The notes: a model not told the origin generated them from the letters alone. A DNA stretch of 64,000 bases from Fictibacillus phosphorivorans (GCF_001619875.1 NZ_LRFC01000012.1:89400-153399), one strand, 5' to 3'. Numbered from the stretch's first letter, positions 25,438 to 33,720 are shown. Made by a program: numbers and translations.

Positions 25438-25446
25438 ACTATAGCA
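25438..25446 (-). promoter_or_regulatory. Extended -10 of the prsA promoter
   Basis: On the minus strand TGCTATAGT gives a TGn extended -10, about 45 bases before the prsA start. A weak -35 (TTGAAT) lies upstream with long spacing. Confidence 0.45.
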
Positions 25447-25627
25447 TAAACGTTGCGTGTATTCCTATTCAATAAATGAAATATGAGAAAATTTACACAT
25501 TATAAATCCAGTAATTACGGGTAATCCGAGCAATTTAGAGAAAAAAATTTTAAAAACCGGGTCATTCGTCTAATCAAAACAGGGCGCATCACTATATGAT
25601 ATGGAGAAAGAAAAGGGAGGTATGATG

Positions 25628-25726
25628 ATGGGTTATGGTTATGGTCATGATTGTGGGGGAGGATTTGCATTAATTTTAGTTCTTTTTATCCTTCTCATCA
25701 TTATAGGAGCTTGTTACTGCCATTGA
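25628..25726 (+). CDS. YjcZ-family sporulation peptide (copy 1)
   Basis: A 32-residue peptide beginning MGYGYGHDCGGGF and continuing [18 protein letters not shown], the pattern of the YjcZ/SscA-type family (Gly/Tyr head, one membrane helix, C-terminal cysteines). GGGAGG precedes three in-frame ATGs; the last, with seven-base spacing, gives the standard family N-terminus. Family members are made in the mother cell and affect spore assembly or germination. Too short for standard ORF lists. Confidence 0.88.
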   Translation: MGYGYGHDCGGGFALILVLFILLIIIGACYCH

Positions 25727-25827
25727 TGGAGAATAGAATTTTTAATGGATAAAAAGGGCGAATACCTATGCGTCAATTACTGGTCATGCATAGGATAGTG
25801 TACAGATGACTAAAGGAGGTGGCTTTC

Positions 25828-25923
25828 ATGGGTTACGGTGGACACGGGCATGGAAAAGGCTTCGCATTGATCGTTGTATTGTTTATTCTTTTGATTATCG
25901 TAGGTGCTGCATGTTTCTGCTAA
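25828..25923 (+). CDS. YjcZ-family sporulation peptide (copy 2)
   Basis: A 31-residue paralogue: [12 protein letters not shown] then [30 protein letters not shown] precedes ATG 25828 at ideal spacing. It lies 101 bases after copy 1 and is probably a tandem duplicate. CATAGGATAG at about 25789 might be a sporulation -10 element, unproven. A strong terminator follows. Confidence 0.88.
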   Translation: MGYGGHGHGKGFALIVVLFILLIIVGAACFC

Positions 25924-26056
25924 TATAATGCCAGTTTCGCAGGACCTTTTCTTATGAATGGGAACTGTCAGACTTGACGTTTAAAAGCAGTTTCGTTAAT
26001 GTGTTGTTTTACTACTCTTGATCAAAAGGTGCAGTATATGTATGGTATGGTTAATC

Positions 26057-26090
26057 AAGGGGGAATGCAATCTGGTTCCCCCTTTTTATA
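26057..26090 (+). terminator. Terminator after the YjcZ pair
   Basis: AGGGGGAA, loop TGCAATCTGG, TTCCCCCTTTTT. Confidence 0.85.
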
Positions 26091-26094
26091 TTTT

Positions 26095-26274
26095 CTATAG
26101 AACGTTTGAAATATAGGAAGAAATGAGCAGAATGGTAATAGAAACGTTAATTGTTCGGTAGACAGAATCTTGCTGCTTTGAGGACAAGTTCTTTTTGTCA
26201 CATAATTTATGTGTGAGCGAATTGAACACAAATAAAAAGATTGGTGCTAAAAATACGAAGATATAGCCTGCCAT
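26095..26274 (-). CDS. Small two-helix membrane protein, unknown function
   Basis: The 59-residue product has helices at AGYIFVFLAPIFLFVFNSL and ISITILLISSYI-like VSITILLISSY, separated by a charged loop (KLCDKKNLSSKQQDSVYR). The start is ATG 26274, which follows GGAGG by seven bases; the longer 84-codon frame is not supported. I do not recognise the family. It is divergent from the YpmS-like gene. Confidence 0.65.
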   Translation of the reverse strand: MAGYIFVFLAPIFLFVFNSLTHKLCDKKNLSSKQQDSVYRTINVSITILLISSYISNVL

Positions 26275-26373
26275 ATAAAAACCTCCAACATGAACTACTT
26301 GTTTAACTTTACCAAAATATGTGGAATATGAATAGGAAAAATACTTCACATAAGATGAGAGAGGGGAGAGAGA

Positions 26374-26955
26374 ATGAGAAACAAATGGAAAGTTGCGTTT
26401 TTCGCGTTGTTGCTGTTCTTTTTAATTATACCTATTGGCATAGTGATACTTCTTTTGAAAGATCCTGCGGGTGGCCAATTGGATCAAAGCATGCTGAAAT
26501 CAGATTTGCGTGAAAATCAAAAATTGCTGAGTATATATACAGAAAAAGAACAGGTTGAGAGTCTTCTGAATAAAGAATTACGAAAAAAAGCGCCAAAAGT
26601 CAATGTATACGTGAATTTAAGAAATGATGAGGCTGTTCTTAATGGTTCTTTTGTTGCTTTTAAGCAAGAGGTTCCCTATCAAATTACGTTTGAACCAGAA
26701 GTTATGGATAACGGTGATTTGCTTTTGAAAGAGAAGGATATGCAAGTCGGCCGCTTTCCTATACCGGGAGACGAGGTTTTTACACTGCTAAAAGATACGA
26801 TTGAATTCCCAGAATGGGTAGATGTATACCCAGCTGATGAAAGCATCTTAATGAGAGTAACCGAAATGCCAACAAAACCAGGTTATGCTGTTAAAGCGGA
26901 AGAGTTTGATTTAAAGAAGAACTCCATTAAATTAGGAGTCTATACGAGAAACTAA
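26374..26955 (+). CDS. YpmS-family (DUF2140) membrane-anchored protein
   Basis: A 193-residue protein with one N-terminal membrane helix (VAFFALLLFFLIIPIGIVILL) and an external domain. The features KEQVESLLNKEL, PYQITFEPEVMDNGDLLLKEKDMQVGRFPIP and LDTIEFP-like KDTIEFPEWVDV match YpmS/DUF2140. Function is unknown. GAGGGGAGAG precedes the ATG, and a strong terminator ends the gene. Confidence 0.8.
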   Translation: MRNKWKVAFFALLLFFLIIPIGIVILLLKDPAGGQLDQSMLKSDLRENQKLLSIYTEKEQVESLLNKELRKKAPKVNVYVNLRNDEAVLNGSFVAFKQEVPYQITFEPEVMDNGDLLLKEKDMQVGRFPIPGDEVFTLLKDTIEFPEWVDVYPADESILMRVTEMPTKPGYAVKAEEFDLKKNSIKLGVYTRN

Positions 26956-27000
26956 AAAAAGCGCTTCTTTTTTGCTCATTACGGAGAAGAAGCGCTTTTT
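26954..27000 (+). terminator. Terminator of the YpmS-like gene
   Basis: AAAAAGCGCTTCTT and AAGAAGCGCTTTTT flank a 17-base loop. Confidence 0.9.
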
Positions 27001-27087
27001 ACATTCGTCATGAATTATTCATACCCAAATGGAGAAAGTTGGATTATAATTATCATAGACATAGATTGACTAGAAAGCAGGGTTTGT

Positions 27088-27429
27088 ATGGAGACGGTGG
27101 AGGAAAGGTTAGAAAGGTTAGAATTTTATAATCAGCTTACGATAGAGAGTGTCGATCTAACTTCGTATCCGTTCTTCAGACTGGTCATGGAAAAAAAGCT
27201 CACCGAGCAAGAAGTAAATGATATCTTTCTTCTATGCGATGAGCTTCAGAAAAAATATGAAATGCAGAGTGAAGAAGGCTTTGTTCATTACACGCCGCTG
27301 CTGCTGCATTTTGCAGGCATGTTAACACCAAAGCTTTCACCCAGAGAAACGATTACAGCATTGCTTCAGCAAGAAAAATACATTTACTTGATGGAGAAAC
27401 TGTACGAATTATCTGTCCGTTACGAATGA
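27088..27429 (+). CDS. yhaI: YhaI, DUF1878-family protein
   Basis: A 113-residue helical protein beginning [20 protein letters not shown], matching the length and style of B. subtilis YhaI (DUF1878). It has no membrane segment. Its last ten bases overlap the 3' end of the convergent hpr gene, the same neighbour as in B. subtilis. Function unknown. Confidence 0.85.
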   Translation: METVEERLERLEFYNQLTIESVDLTSYPFFRLVMEKKLTEQEVNDIFLLCDELQKKYEMQSEEGFVHYTPLLLHFAGMLTPKLSPRETITALLQQEKYIYLMEKLYELSVRYE

Positions 27430-28001
27430 GAAGAGGCAATTTCTTCAACGGCCATAACGGGCGAGGAAGGTTGTTCACCGATTGATGCTTCGATCTTTTC
27501 TTCTAGTTTGTTGAAAATAGACATAAAATCATCACCATAAAGATTACGGATAATTGACATGAGTTCTGGGAATTCAGGGAATCTTCCGAATAATTCTTTG
27601 ATTGGCATAGAAGCACTGAAAACACCGAACTTAGACGGGTCATATGTACTTAGCGTTTGCAGTAACAACTCTTCCCCTTTTGTTGTCAGACAAATGTATG
27701 TATTTCGCTTATCGTCTTCTTTTTTAGAAAAGGTAAGGTAACCTTGTTCTTCTAGTTTCTTTGAGAAGTTAAAGGCTGTTGAAACGTGCATAACGCCAAA
27801 TTTAGCGATATCCGAAATCGAAGCACCTTCGAGATGATGAGCAATCCAAAGGATATGATGTTCGTTAATATTAAGTCCATAGTCTTTAATCCAATTCTGC
27901 CAGTCTTTTTCGACACTTTTCCATAAAGCTTTACTAATCTGTGAAAGTTTGTGACTATAGATCATGGCTTCTTGAAAACTATATAATTGATCTTTGTTCA
28001 T
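27420..28001 (-). CDS. hpr: Hpr (ScoC), MarR-family regulator of protease genes and sporulation
   Basis: A 193-residue MarR-type winged-helix protein that in B. subtilis represses aprE, nprE, oligopeptide-permease and sporulation genes. Features: [50 protein letters not shown] (recognition helix) and the wing [20 protein letters not shown] 28001 follows GGAGGGG. It overlaps yhaI at the 3' ends by ten bases. A large secreted metalloprotease in the same window could be a target, which is inference. Confidence 0.93.
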   Translation of the reverse strand: MNKDQLYSFQEAMIYSHKLSQISKALWKSVEKDWQNWIKDYGLNINEHHILWIAHHLEGASISDIAKFGVMHVSTAFNFSKKLEEQGYLTFSKKEDDKRNTYICLTTKGEELLLQTLSTYDPSKFGVFSASMPIKELFGRFPEFPELMSIIRNLYGDDFMSIFNKLEEKIEASIGEQPSSPVMAVEEIASSHS

Positions 28002-28163
28002 TTTTAAAATGCCCCTCCATCTTATAAAACACATCCTATTCCTCATTATGCCAGTATTTCCTATAATAAGAAAGTAAAATTTTTCAATATTTCCGTATTT
28101 TTTTAGTAAAATAGTTATACATCTTTAAGCAGATAGATAGGTTCTTCACATGTTTAGCTTTAA

Positions 28164-28195
28164 ACAAAAAAATTCTCCAAGCCGGAGAATTTTCT
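28164..28195 (-). terminator. Terminator of yhaH
   Basis: AAAATTCTCC, loop GGCTT, GGAGAATTTTTTTG on the minus strand. Confidence 0.88.
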
Positions 28196-28202
28196 TGAGA
28201 AA

Positions 28203-28484
28203 TTATTTAATTTCTTGTTCCATTTCTTCTGAAACTTCTTCAATAGTAGAAGCCGCAGTTTCTTTTAGAGCTTCTTCTTTTTCTTTATTAGCAAATTTGA
28301 TTTTTGCTCTAAGCTGAATCCCGTCACGCTTGATGCTAGAGAAAGTAGATTTCATTTTATCCATATTTTCTTTCAGGTCTTTTCTAACTTCCTTACCTGC
28401 TTTCGGTGTTGAAAGCAATGTAGCTGCTGCTGTTACTACCGTTCCTAATGCGAAACCTACTACCATGGATTTTTGTTTTGACAT
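28203..28484 (-). CDS. yhaH: YhaH, YtxH-domain protein
   Basis: A 93-residue YtxH-domain protein: SMVVGFALGTVVTAAATLL is a membrane helix or glycine-zipper, followed by STPKAGKEVRKDLKENMDK, the conserved motif. The rest is a charged amphipathic helix. ATG 28484 follows GGGGAGG. It lies between hpr and trpP as in B. subtilis. General-stress proteins of this type are often sigma-B dependent, not shown here. Confidence 0.88.
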   Translation of the reverse strand: MSKQKSMVVGFALGTVVTAAATLLSTPKAGKEVRKDLKENMDKMKSTFSSIKRDGIQLRAKIKFANKEKEEALKETAASTIEEVSEEMEQEIK

Positions 28485-28502
28485 CTTATATTTCCTCCCC
28501 AT

Positions 28503-28820
28503 TCTTTTAATATCTAATGAATTCGTGAATATCTCTTATAATCCTATGAAAAATAATGACGAATATAAAAATATTTCCCGATAGATTTCGTCATGTTTGG
28601 ACAAGATAGACCATGCAAATTTCTTCCGAGTCGAAACAAAAAACGGTGCAGATCCAGCAGGGGCGACGAAATGGACTTCAACTGCAGGTTTTTCGCGAAA
28701 AAAGTATCAATTGTCTAAATCAGCAGATATTTGGCTGAGTTTGGAGAAAGAAAGGTAAAATAAAAAGAAAAAAAAGATTCTTTTTGTAGAGGACAAACAT
28801 TAAAAAAGAAATGATAGTCA
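28503..28820. other. Gene-free stretch between yhaH and the YkvA-like gene
   Basis: About 320 bases with no convincing ORF, hairpin terminator or repeat. It is AT-rich, with a divergent promoter region at its right end. Confidence 0.6.
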
Positions 28821-28850
28821 TTGACGAAGGGGATCAAAAGAGGGTATACA
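28821..28850 (+). promoter_or_regulatory. Sigma-A promoter of the YkvA-like gene
   Basis: TTGACG at 28821, 18-base spacer, TATACA at 28845. The -35 is overlapped by TGATAGTCATTGACG, a poor match (about 11 of 14) to a Fur box, so iron control is only a possibility. Confidence 0.65.
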
Positions 28851-28878
28851 TAAATAAAAAAGGCTGGAGGGATATGGG

Positions 28879-29301
28879 TTGAAACAAAATACAATCGGAA
28901 ATTATTTCAACAAAATGAAAGAAAAAGCGAATGCTGTCCTTGAAAGTTCTACCCAAACAGGTGAACTTGTATCAGAAGCGGAAAGCAAAAGTTCACAGCC
29001 AGAAAGCCAGGGACTGATTAAATTAGGATCCCAGGTAAAAGCTCTCGTCCGACTTGTAAAAATGTATAAAAAAGGCGATTATCGAGATGTATCTAAAAAA
29101 TCTATGGTACTCATCGTGGCTGGACTGCTGTATTTTGTGAGTCCGATCGATGCTGTTCCGGATTTTTTAATCGGTGCAGGATTACTAGATGATGCCACTG
29201 TTCTTGCTTTTATTTTTAAAACATTATCAAGCGAAATAGATGCGTTCCAATCTTGGGAAGAAGAAAAAGAGGAAGACACATACGTAAAGCCAGCTCCATA
29301 A
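28879..29301 (+). CDS. YkvA-like DUF1232 protein
   Basis: A 140-residue protein whose C-terminal half is DUF1232: MVLIVAGLLYFVSPIDAVPDFLIGAGLLDDATVLAFIFKT, with the conserved SPIDxxPD. The first ~60 residues are a charged leader. Start is TTG 28879, eight bases after GGAGG. Function is unknown; the domain is membrane-associated. The stop lies inside its own terminator. Confidence 0.85.
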   Translation: MKQNTIGNYFNKMKEKANAVLESSTQTGELVSEAESKSSQPESQGLIKLGSQVKALVRLVKMYKKGDYRDVSKKSMVLIVAGLLYFVSPIDAVPDFLIGAGLLDDATVLAFIFKTLSSEIDAFQSWEEEKEEDTYVKPAP

Positions 29302-29315
29302 GGAACTGGCTTTTT
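29287..29315 (+). terminator. Terminator overlapping the end of the YkvA-like gene
   Basis: AAGCCAG, loop CTCCATAAGGAA, CTGGCTTTTT. Confidence 0.8.
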
Positions 29316-29323
29316 ATTATTTA

Positions 29324-29836
29324 TTAAGCTGTTAAATTTGATCGTTTAGAAAATCGTTCTGCTACTGGATAAATGAAGAACATGATCAATCCGCTAACAA
29401 TGCTCGTCGGAACAACAATCATTCCGATAAAACTGAATAATGAGCCAGGCAGTCCGGCTACAAGCATTGCGACAAGAAGGAATAGTGTTCCACTGATAAT
29501 GGTTCCGACTACCGTTAGAAGAACGGCGCTAATCGCATTAACTCTTACTTTTTTAGCTAACATAAACAATGCCAAGAAAATAAAAGCAGTTATAGGTTTT
29601 TCAATGATATTTGCAATTTGTCCGCCAGCCATTCCTGTTGTTAGTGCTGAAATAACACCTGCTGCCATACTTGCGATCAAGACGTTTTGTTTCGTAGGAG
29701 CAAGCATGATGGCTAAAAACATCATAACAAGCAGCAAATCAGGTTTCATTCCAAAAAATAATGGCGGAACGATCGTGTGAAAAACATACCCTAATGCAAT
29801 AAGTACAGAAGTTAAAGCTAGTGATTTTGTATTCAT
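29324..29836 (-). CDS. trpP: TrpP, tryptophan transporter
   Basis: A 170-residue membrane protein with about five helices, starting MNTKSLALTSVLIALGYVFH and containing PPLFFGMKPDLLLVMMFLAI and GGQIANIIEKPITAF, typical of TrpP (YhaG). It imports tryptophan. The leader carries (G/T)AG triplets overlapping the ribosome site, the hallmark of translational repression by TRAP. Its place between yhaH and serC matches B. subtilis. Confidence 0.93.
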   Translation of the reverse strand: MNTKSLALTSVLIALGYVFHTIVPPLFFGMKPDLLLVMMFLAIMLAPTKQNVLIASMAAGVISALTTGMAGGQIANIIEKPITAFIFLALFMLAKKVRVNAISAVLLTVVGTIISGTLFLLVAMLVAGLPGSLFSFIGMIVVPTSIVSGLIMFFIYPVAERFSKRSNLTA

Positions 29837-29838
29837 TT

Positions 29839-29890
29839 CTCATCTCTCCTCAGCTATTCTTTAGCCTAATTTCTCTCCAATAGTGCCCTC
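29839..29890 (-). promoter_or_regulatory. TRAP-binding site over the trpP ribosome site
   Basis: Reading toward the start: GAG, TAG, then TAG-CT-GAG-GA-GAG-AT-GAG-AA-ATG. The last four triplets are separated by exactly two bases and include the Shine-Dalgarno. Tryptophan-activated TRAP wrapping here would block translation. A TRAP gene (mtrB) is not in this window. Confidence 0.85.
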
Positions 29891-29953
29891 ATGACCTATT
29901 GCGAAAGTACTTTTATGTTAACAGATGTGCATACAACTGAAAAGAGGTAAGAA

Positions 29954-31033
29954 TCACTTACCGTATTTTTCCTGAAATTGAACCATGAACGTTGCAAGGC
30001 TGTCGCAGGATTCTTGGGGAACGGCATTATAGATAGATGCTCTGAATCCACCCACAGATCGGTGACCTTTTAATCCGTAAATTCCGTTTTCTTCGCTTTC
30101 TTTGATAAACTGCTGTTCTAGCTCTTTGCTGCCTAACGTGAAGGTTACATTCATGTTTGAGCGTGAATCTGGTGTTGCGTAGCCGTTATAAAAATCATGG
30201 CTCTGGTCGATTGCATCATAGATGACTTTTGCTTTCTTCTGATTCCTCACTTCCATCTCGTTCACACCACCTGATCTCTCAACCCAATCGAGTACGAGGT
30301 TAAGAAGATAAATGGAATAGACAGGAGGGGTGTTGTATAGTGATTTGTTTTTCGCATGAACAGAATAGGACAAGATCGATGGGACAGCATTACTTTCTTG
30401 CAAAAGATCTTTTCGAATAATAACAGCAGTTACACCAGAGGGGCCGAGGTTCTTTTGAGCTCCGGCATAGATCAAACCGTATTTATCGACAGAAAAGGGT
30501 CTGCTCATTATATCACTAGACATGTCAGCGATAAGAGTAGGGTGCGAAAAAGCATTTAAGTCAGGCCACTGAGTACCATAAATCGTGTTGTTAGATGTGA
30601 TGTGAAGGTAGGCATCGTTTTCACTTGGTACATAATCCATCACAGGGAGCGTACGGTAAGCGGAATCCTTCCCACTTATAACGGCTTCACTGGATCCGAT
30701 TCTTTGTGCTTCTTGGTACGCTTTTTCAGACCAAGAGCCTGTTAATATATACTTTGCAGTTTTTCCATCAGGGATAAGGTTCATGGGAATCATAGCAAAT
30801 TGCAGACTTGCGCCACCTTGTAAAAACAAAACATCATGTGTATCTGGGATGTCGAGCAAGCTCCTCATTCGGTTCTTTGCTTGTTCATGAATGTCTTCGT
30901 AATCTTTTCCCCTATGGCTGTGCTCCATGATATTTAAACCTGTGCCCTGAAAGTCATCCCATTCTTCTTTCGCTTGCTGCATAACCTCTTTTGGTAATGT
31001 TGTTGGTCCTGCTTGAAAATAGATGCGTGTCAT
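29954..31033 (-). CDS. serC: Phosphoserine aminotransferase SerC
   Basis: A 359-residue class V aminotransferase that converts phosphohydroxypyruvate to phosphoserine (and an analogous step toward pyridoxal phosphate). FQAGPTTLP opens the protein, GTGLNIMEHSHRGKDYEDI and DMSSDIMSRPFSV follow, and the PLP lysine is in YAGAQKNLGPSGVT. The C-terminus GLKGHRSVGGFRASIYNA binds the phosphate. AAGGAGGAG precedes the ATG. Confidence 0.96.
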   Translation of the reverse strand: MTRIYFQAGPTTLPKEVMQQAKEEWDDFQGTGLNIMEHSHRGKDYEDIHEQAKNRMRSLLDIPDTHDVLFLQGGASLQFAMIPMNLIPDGKTAKYILTGSWSEKAYQEAQRIGSSEAVISGKDSAYRTLPVMDYVPSENDAYLHITSNNTIYGTQWPDLNAFSHPTLIADMSSDIMSRPFSVDKYGLIYAGAQKNLGPSGVTAVIIRKDLLQESNAVPSILSYSVHAKNKSLYNTPPVYSIYLLNLVLDWVERSGGVNEMEVRNQKKAKVIYDAIDQSHDFYNGYATPDSRSNMNVTFTLGSKELEQQFIKESEENGIYGLKGHRSVGGFRASIYNAVPQESCDSLATFMVQFQEKYGK

Positions 31034-31174
31034 CGTTCTCCTCCTTCAATTATAAACTCCCATAAAATGATCCGCGCGGACTCTAGCTTAATTAAGAATT
31101 GCTTTAGATTTGTAAAAATGCTTTTTCTAAGAATCGATGCTTTTGAATTATTTCTTTATCATCTTCCCTGAAAA

Positions 31175-31311
31175 GTTGATTGGAGTGTAAGGTGCGAGAC
31201 TCCTGCGGGACAGGCGGGCAGGTGAGACACTTAAGAGTGAAACGTACGAATGTGGCTCACCGTCTGCCCCGCGGAAAGCGAGCATCCTGCAACGGAAATC
31301 AACCACTTTCA
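31175..31311 (+). repeat. GC-rich modular inverted-repeat element, medium form (copy D)
   Basis: About 137 bases from GTTGATTGGAGTGTAAGG to GGAAATCAACCACTTTC. The two arms pair imperfectly over their whole length: GTTGATT, GCGGG, CAG-CGG and GTGAG blocks recur in inverted order. It lies between serC and hit. Confidence 0.88.
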
Positions 31312-31344
31312 AGAGCAACAAAGATTGTGCAAAAACGAATATGA

Positions 31345-31377
31345 AAAAACTGCCTCGTTTAAAAAAAGGCAGTTTTA
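31345..31377 (-). terminator. Terminator of hit
   Basis: AAAACTGCC, loop of 13, GGCAGTTTTTT on the minus strand. Confidence 0.85.
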
Positions 31378-31387
31378 ATATGTAACG

Positions 31388-31825
31388 TTAGTTTTTAACG
31401 TTTTCTTTTATATTTTTTGCAATTTCAGTCATCTCGTTTGCAGGGGTATCCTGCGTTTTCCAGACCGCACCAAAGCCGTCTCCCGTTCCATATCGAGGGA
31501 TAAAGTGCATGTGATAATGGAAAACAGATTGTCCAGCTGCTTCACCGTTGTTATTTAGGATGTTCAAACCGATTGGATTAAACGTTTGTTTAATTCCAGA
31601 AGCAATTTTAGGCACGACAGAATAAAGTTTTGCTGCTGTTTCTGCAGACAACTCAAAAATATCCTTAGCGTGTTCTTTAGGAATGATCAGCGTATGTCCT
31701 TTTGTCACTTGGCTGATGTCTAAAAATGCTAAGACGTTCTCATCTTCATACACTTTGTAGGATGGAATTTCACCCGCAACAATTTTACAAAAAATGCAAT
31801 TTGAATCGTGGGACAAGTGGCTCAC
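31388..31825 (-). CDS. hit: Hit, HIT-family nucleotide hydrolase
   Basis: A 145-residue HIT protein. The triad is in GQSVFHYHMHFIPRYG (H-Y-H-M-H), and the N-terminus CIFCKIVAGEIPSYKVYEDE carries the HIT zinc-type cysteines. It hydrolyses nucleoside-phosphate derivatives such as AMP-lysine or Ap4A. GAGGTGAG precedes the ATG. In B. subtilis ecsA starts divergently from here; it is not present. Confidence 0.95.
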   Translation of the reverse strand: MSHLSHDSNCIFCKIVAGEIPSYKVYEDENVLAFLDISQVTKGHTLIIPKEHAKDIFELSAETAAKLYSVVPKIASGIKQTFNPIGLNILNNNGEAAGQSVFHYHMHFIPRYGTGDGFGAVWKTQDTPANEMTEIAKNIKENVKN

Positions 31826-31947
31826 CTCATTTTTTTACTTATCATATCACACAATAATAGCCAAAAAAATAATGCTTTTTGTTAAAAGCTCATAACAGAA
31901 AGGTTTCGATCTCGGTTTTATTTTGTTCTTTTCTTCATCATTGAAAA

Positions 31948-32020
31948 GTTGATTGGAGCGGAAGGCGCGAGACTCCTGCCCTGCGGAAAGCGAGCGCCTG
32001 CAGCGGAAATCAACCTCTTT
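31948..32020 (+). repeat. GC-rich modular inverted-repeat element, short form (copy E)
   Basis: About 73 bases with only the outer arms: GTTGATTGGAGCGGAAGG, GCGAGACTCCTGCC and GCGGAAAGCGAGCGCC, ending GCGGAAATCAACC. It lacks the middle GTGAG/CTCAC module and so represents the minimal hairpin. Confidence 0.85.
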
Positions 32021-32047
32021 TAAAGTAACAGCAAAAATAAAGAAGAA

Positions 32048-32071
32048 GGGTCCTATTGAATAATAGAACCC
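32048..32071. terminator. Hairpin before the oxidoreductase relic
   Basis: GGGTCCTATT, loop GAAT/A, AATAGAACCC. No clean T-run follows, so it is only a possible terminator. Confidence 0.35.
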
Positions 32072-32079
32072 TCCTTTGT

Positions 32080-32432
32080 GAGACGGCAAAGATGTTGCAA
32101 ACGCAATCCGTTGGGCAAGAAAGAGGAAAGTTAAGTTTCGAATTCGTACAGGAAGACACAGTTATGATGCTTATTTCTAGCGTTAAGAAGCATTGTTCAG
32201 TTTGTTATATATTACAAAGTGGCAGAATGAAAATGAAGCAAAGATTAATACGCGCTGGGTAGAGAACTTAAGGGACTCTCTTTTGCCTTATGCTGAGGGG
32301 GCTTATGTGAATTGGCTCGAACAATGTTACTTTGTAAACTTGCCTCGCTTGATTGAGGTGAAAACGAAATACGATCCGGAAAACGTGTTCAAGTTTCCAT
32401 TAGGAATTCCTACTGCAGATTCGATTACTTAA
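32080..32432 (+). pseudogene. Decayed FAD-linked oxidoreductase (berberine-bridge type), internally deleted
   Basis: Bases 32091-32168 translate as DVANAIRWARKRKVKFRIRTG then RHSYD, the start of a PCMH-type FAD-binding domain, then a stop. From about 32215 a second frame reads YITKWQNENEAKINTRWVENL and later VNWLEQCYFVNLPRLIEVKTKYDPENVF, the C-terminal BBE domain. The several hundred residues normally between are gone, and there is no start codon. It is therefore a relic. It occupies the place where ecsA and ecsB lie in B. subtilis, between hit and ecsC. Confidence 0.8.
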
Positions 32433-32488
32433 TATTGTGAAGGCCGAAACTAATTTTGAATTCATAACGTAAAAGTGGAGGGAGGTAG

Positions 32489-33262
32489 ATGATGAACGCT
32501 TATGAAGAAAAGGTATTAGAAGAATTGAAAATCTGGGAAATTGAGATGTGCAAAAGGCCCTCACTTTGGAATAAAGCAACAAAATCGGTTCAAACCAAGA
32601 TCAACGAGAAAATTCCTCAAAAAGTGCACGACGTGATTACGGGAAGTATGAAACAAATGATAAAAGCCACGTTGATCGGATCAAAATATACAACAAAAAG
32701 AACGATTAAATTTACTGCAGATCTTCGTGAACGGGATTACAAATTTCAAGATCGACTGGCTTTCTATAGAAAAACAGCGGCAGTAGAAGGAGCTGGAACC
32801 GGTGCAGGCGGTATTTTGCTCGGACTAGCAGACTTTCCTTTGCTTCTTGGTATTAAGATGAAGTTCCTTTTTGAAGCTGCAAGTATATATGGATTGGATG
32901 TAAAGGACTACAGAGAGCGTATCTTCATTCTTCATGTCTTTCGTCTTGCATTTTCCGATCCTCATAAACGGAAAGAGGCATATGAAAATGTTGTTCATTG
33001 GAAAGAAACCATTACTAAGTTTCCAGAGCATCCAAATTCATTAGACCAATTGAATTGGCAGGAATTGCAGCAGGATTACCGAGATCATATCGACCTTATA
33101 AAAATGCTTCAGATGGTGCCAGGTCTAGGGGCGGTTGTAGGAGCGTATGCCAATTATCATTTTCTAGATGACCTTGGCCAAGTGGCGAAGAATTGTTTTA
33201 GGTGGCGCCTGTTAACAGATGAGAAGAACAAAAGAAACATAATTAAAAAGCACCCATATTGA
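32489..33262 (+). CDS. ecsC: EcsC-family protein
   Basis: A 257-residue EcsC-family protein: AAVEGAGTGAGGILLGLADFPLLLGIKMKFLFEAASIYGLDV is the glycine-rich hydrophobic core and MVPGLGAVVGAYANYHFLDDLG the C-terminal hallmark. In B. subtilis ecsC follows ecsAB, an ABC transporter affecting secretion and protease processing. Here ecsAB are absent and ecsC stands after a pseudogene. GGAGGTAG precedes a double ATG. Function unknown. Confidence 0.85.
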   Translation: MMNAYEEKVLEELKIWEIEMCKRPSLWNKATKSVQTKINEKIPQKVHDVITGSMKQMIKATLIGSKYTTKRTIKFTADLRERDYKFQDRLAFYRKTAAVEGAGTGAGGILLGLADFPLLLGIKMKFLFEAASIYGLDVKDYRERIFILHVFRLAFSDPHKRKEAYENVVHWKETITKFPEHPNSLDQLNWQELQQDYRDHIDLIKMLQMVPGLGAVVGAYANYHFLDDLGQVAKNCFRWRLLTDEKNKRNIIKKHPY

Positions 33263-33276
33263 AGCGGGTGCTTTTG
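33245..33276. terminator. Bidirectional terminator, ecsC and ferritin-like gene
   Basis: AAAAGCACCC, loop ATATTGAAGC, GGGTGCTTTT. It overlaps the ecsC stop; T-runs are present in both directions. Confidence 0.85.
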
Positions 33277-33288
33277 GTTATGGATCAT

Positions 33289-33720
33289 TTAGAAACGGCT
33301 ATCGCTAAGTAAACGGTCCATTTCTTCCTTATGCTTTGTTTCATCAGCGATCATATCTTCCAGCTGTACAACGAGCTCAGTCAATTTTAGGTTGGAAGCT
33401 TGTTCCTTGCGTTCTTCATAACGTCTGATCGTATCTTCTTCAGCGTTTCGAGCTTCTTCCAGCATTTCGCGAACACTCTCAACTTGTTTAACCGGTTTTG
33501 GTTGAGTAGTTGGTGTTCCCCCAAGTGTTTTAATCTTTTCAGCTAAATAAAGAGCGTGTCCTTGTTCGTCAGCAATTTCACCTTGGAAAAAAGGTTTAAG
33601 TATTTGACGGTATAACCCTGAAACCGTTGCAGCATTATGGTTGTACATAATGATTGCGGAGTACTCGTTTGCAAGATCCTCGTTAAGTCCATCAATTAGT
33701 GCTTGTAAGTCTTTTTCCAT
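33289..33720 (-). CDS. Ferritin-like domain protein
   Basis: A 143-residue four-helix protein of the ferritin/bacterioferritin-like superfamily. Di-iron ligands are expected in NEYSAIIMYNH, GEIADEQGHALYLAEKI (ExxH), EEDTIRRYEE and MIADETKHKEEM (ExxH). It may store or detoxify iron, or act on DNA under oxidative stress like Dps relatives. AGGAGG precedes the ATG. It is monocistronic and convergent with ecsC. Confidence 0.8.
   Translation of the reverse strand: MEKDLQALIDGLNEDLANEYSAIIMYNHNAATVSGLYRQILKPFFQGEIADEQGHALYLAEKIKTLGGTPTTQPKPVKQVESVREMLEEARNAEEDTIRRYEERKEQASNLKLTELVVQLEDMIADETKHKEEMDRLLSDSRF

Noticed and set aside
28812..28826. Fur box before the YkvA-like gene
   Set aside because: TGATAGTCATTGACG matches the Fur form at only about 11 of 14 positions and the gene has no iron link; kept only as a remark on the promoter.
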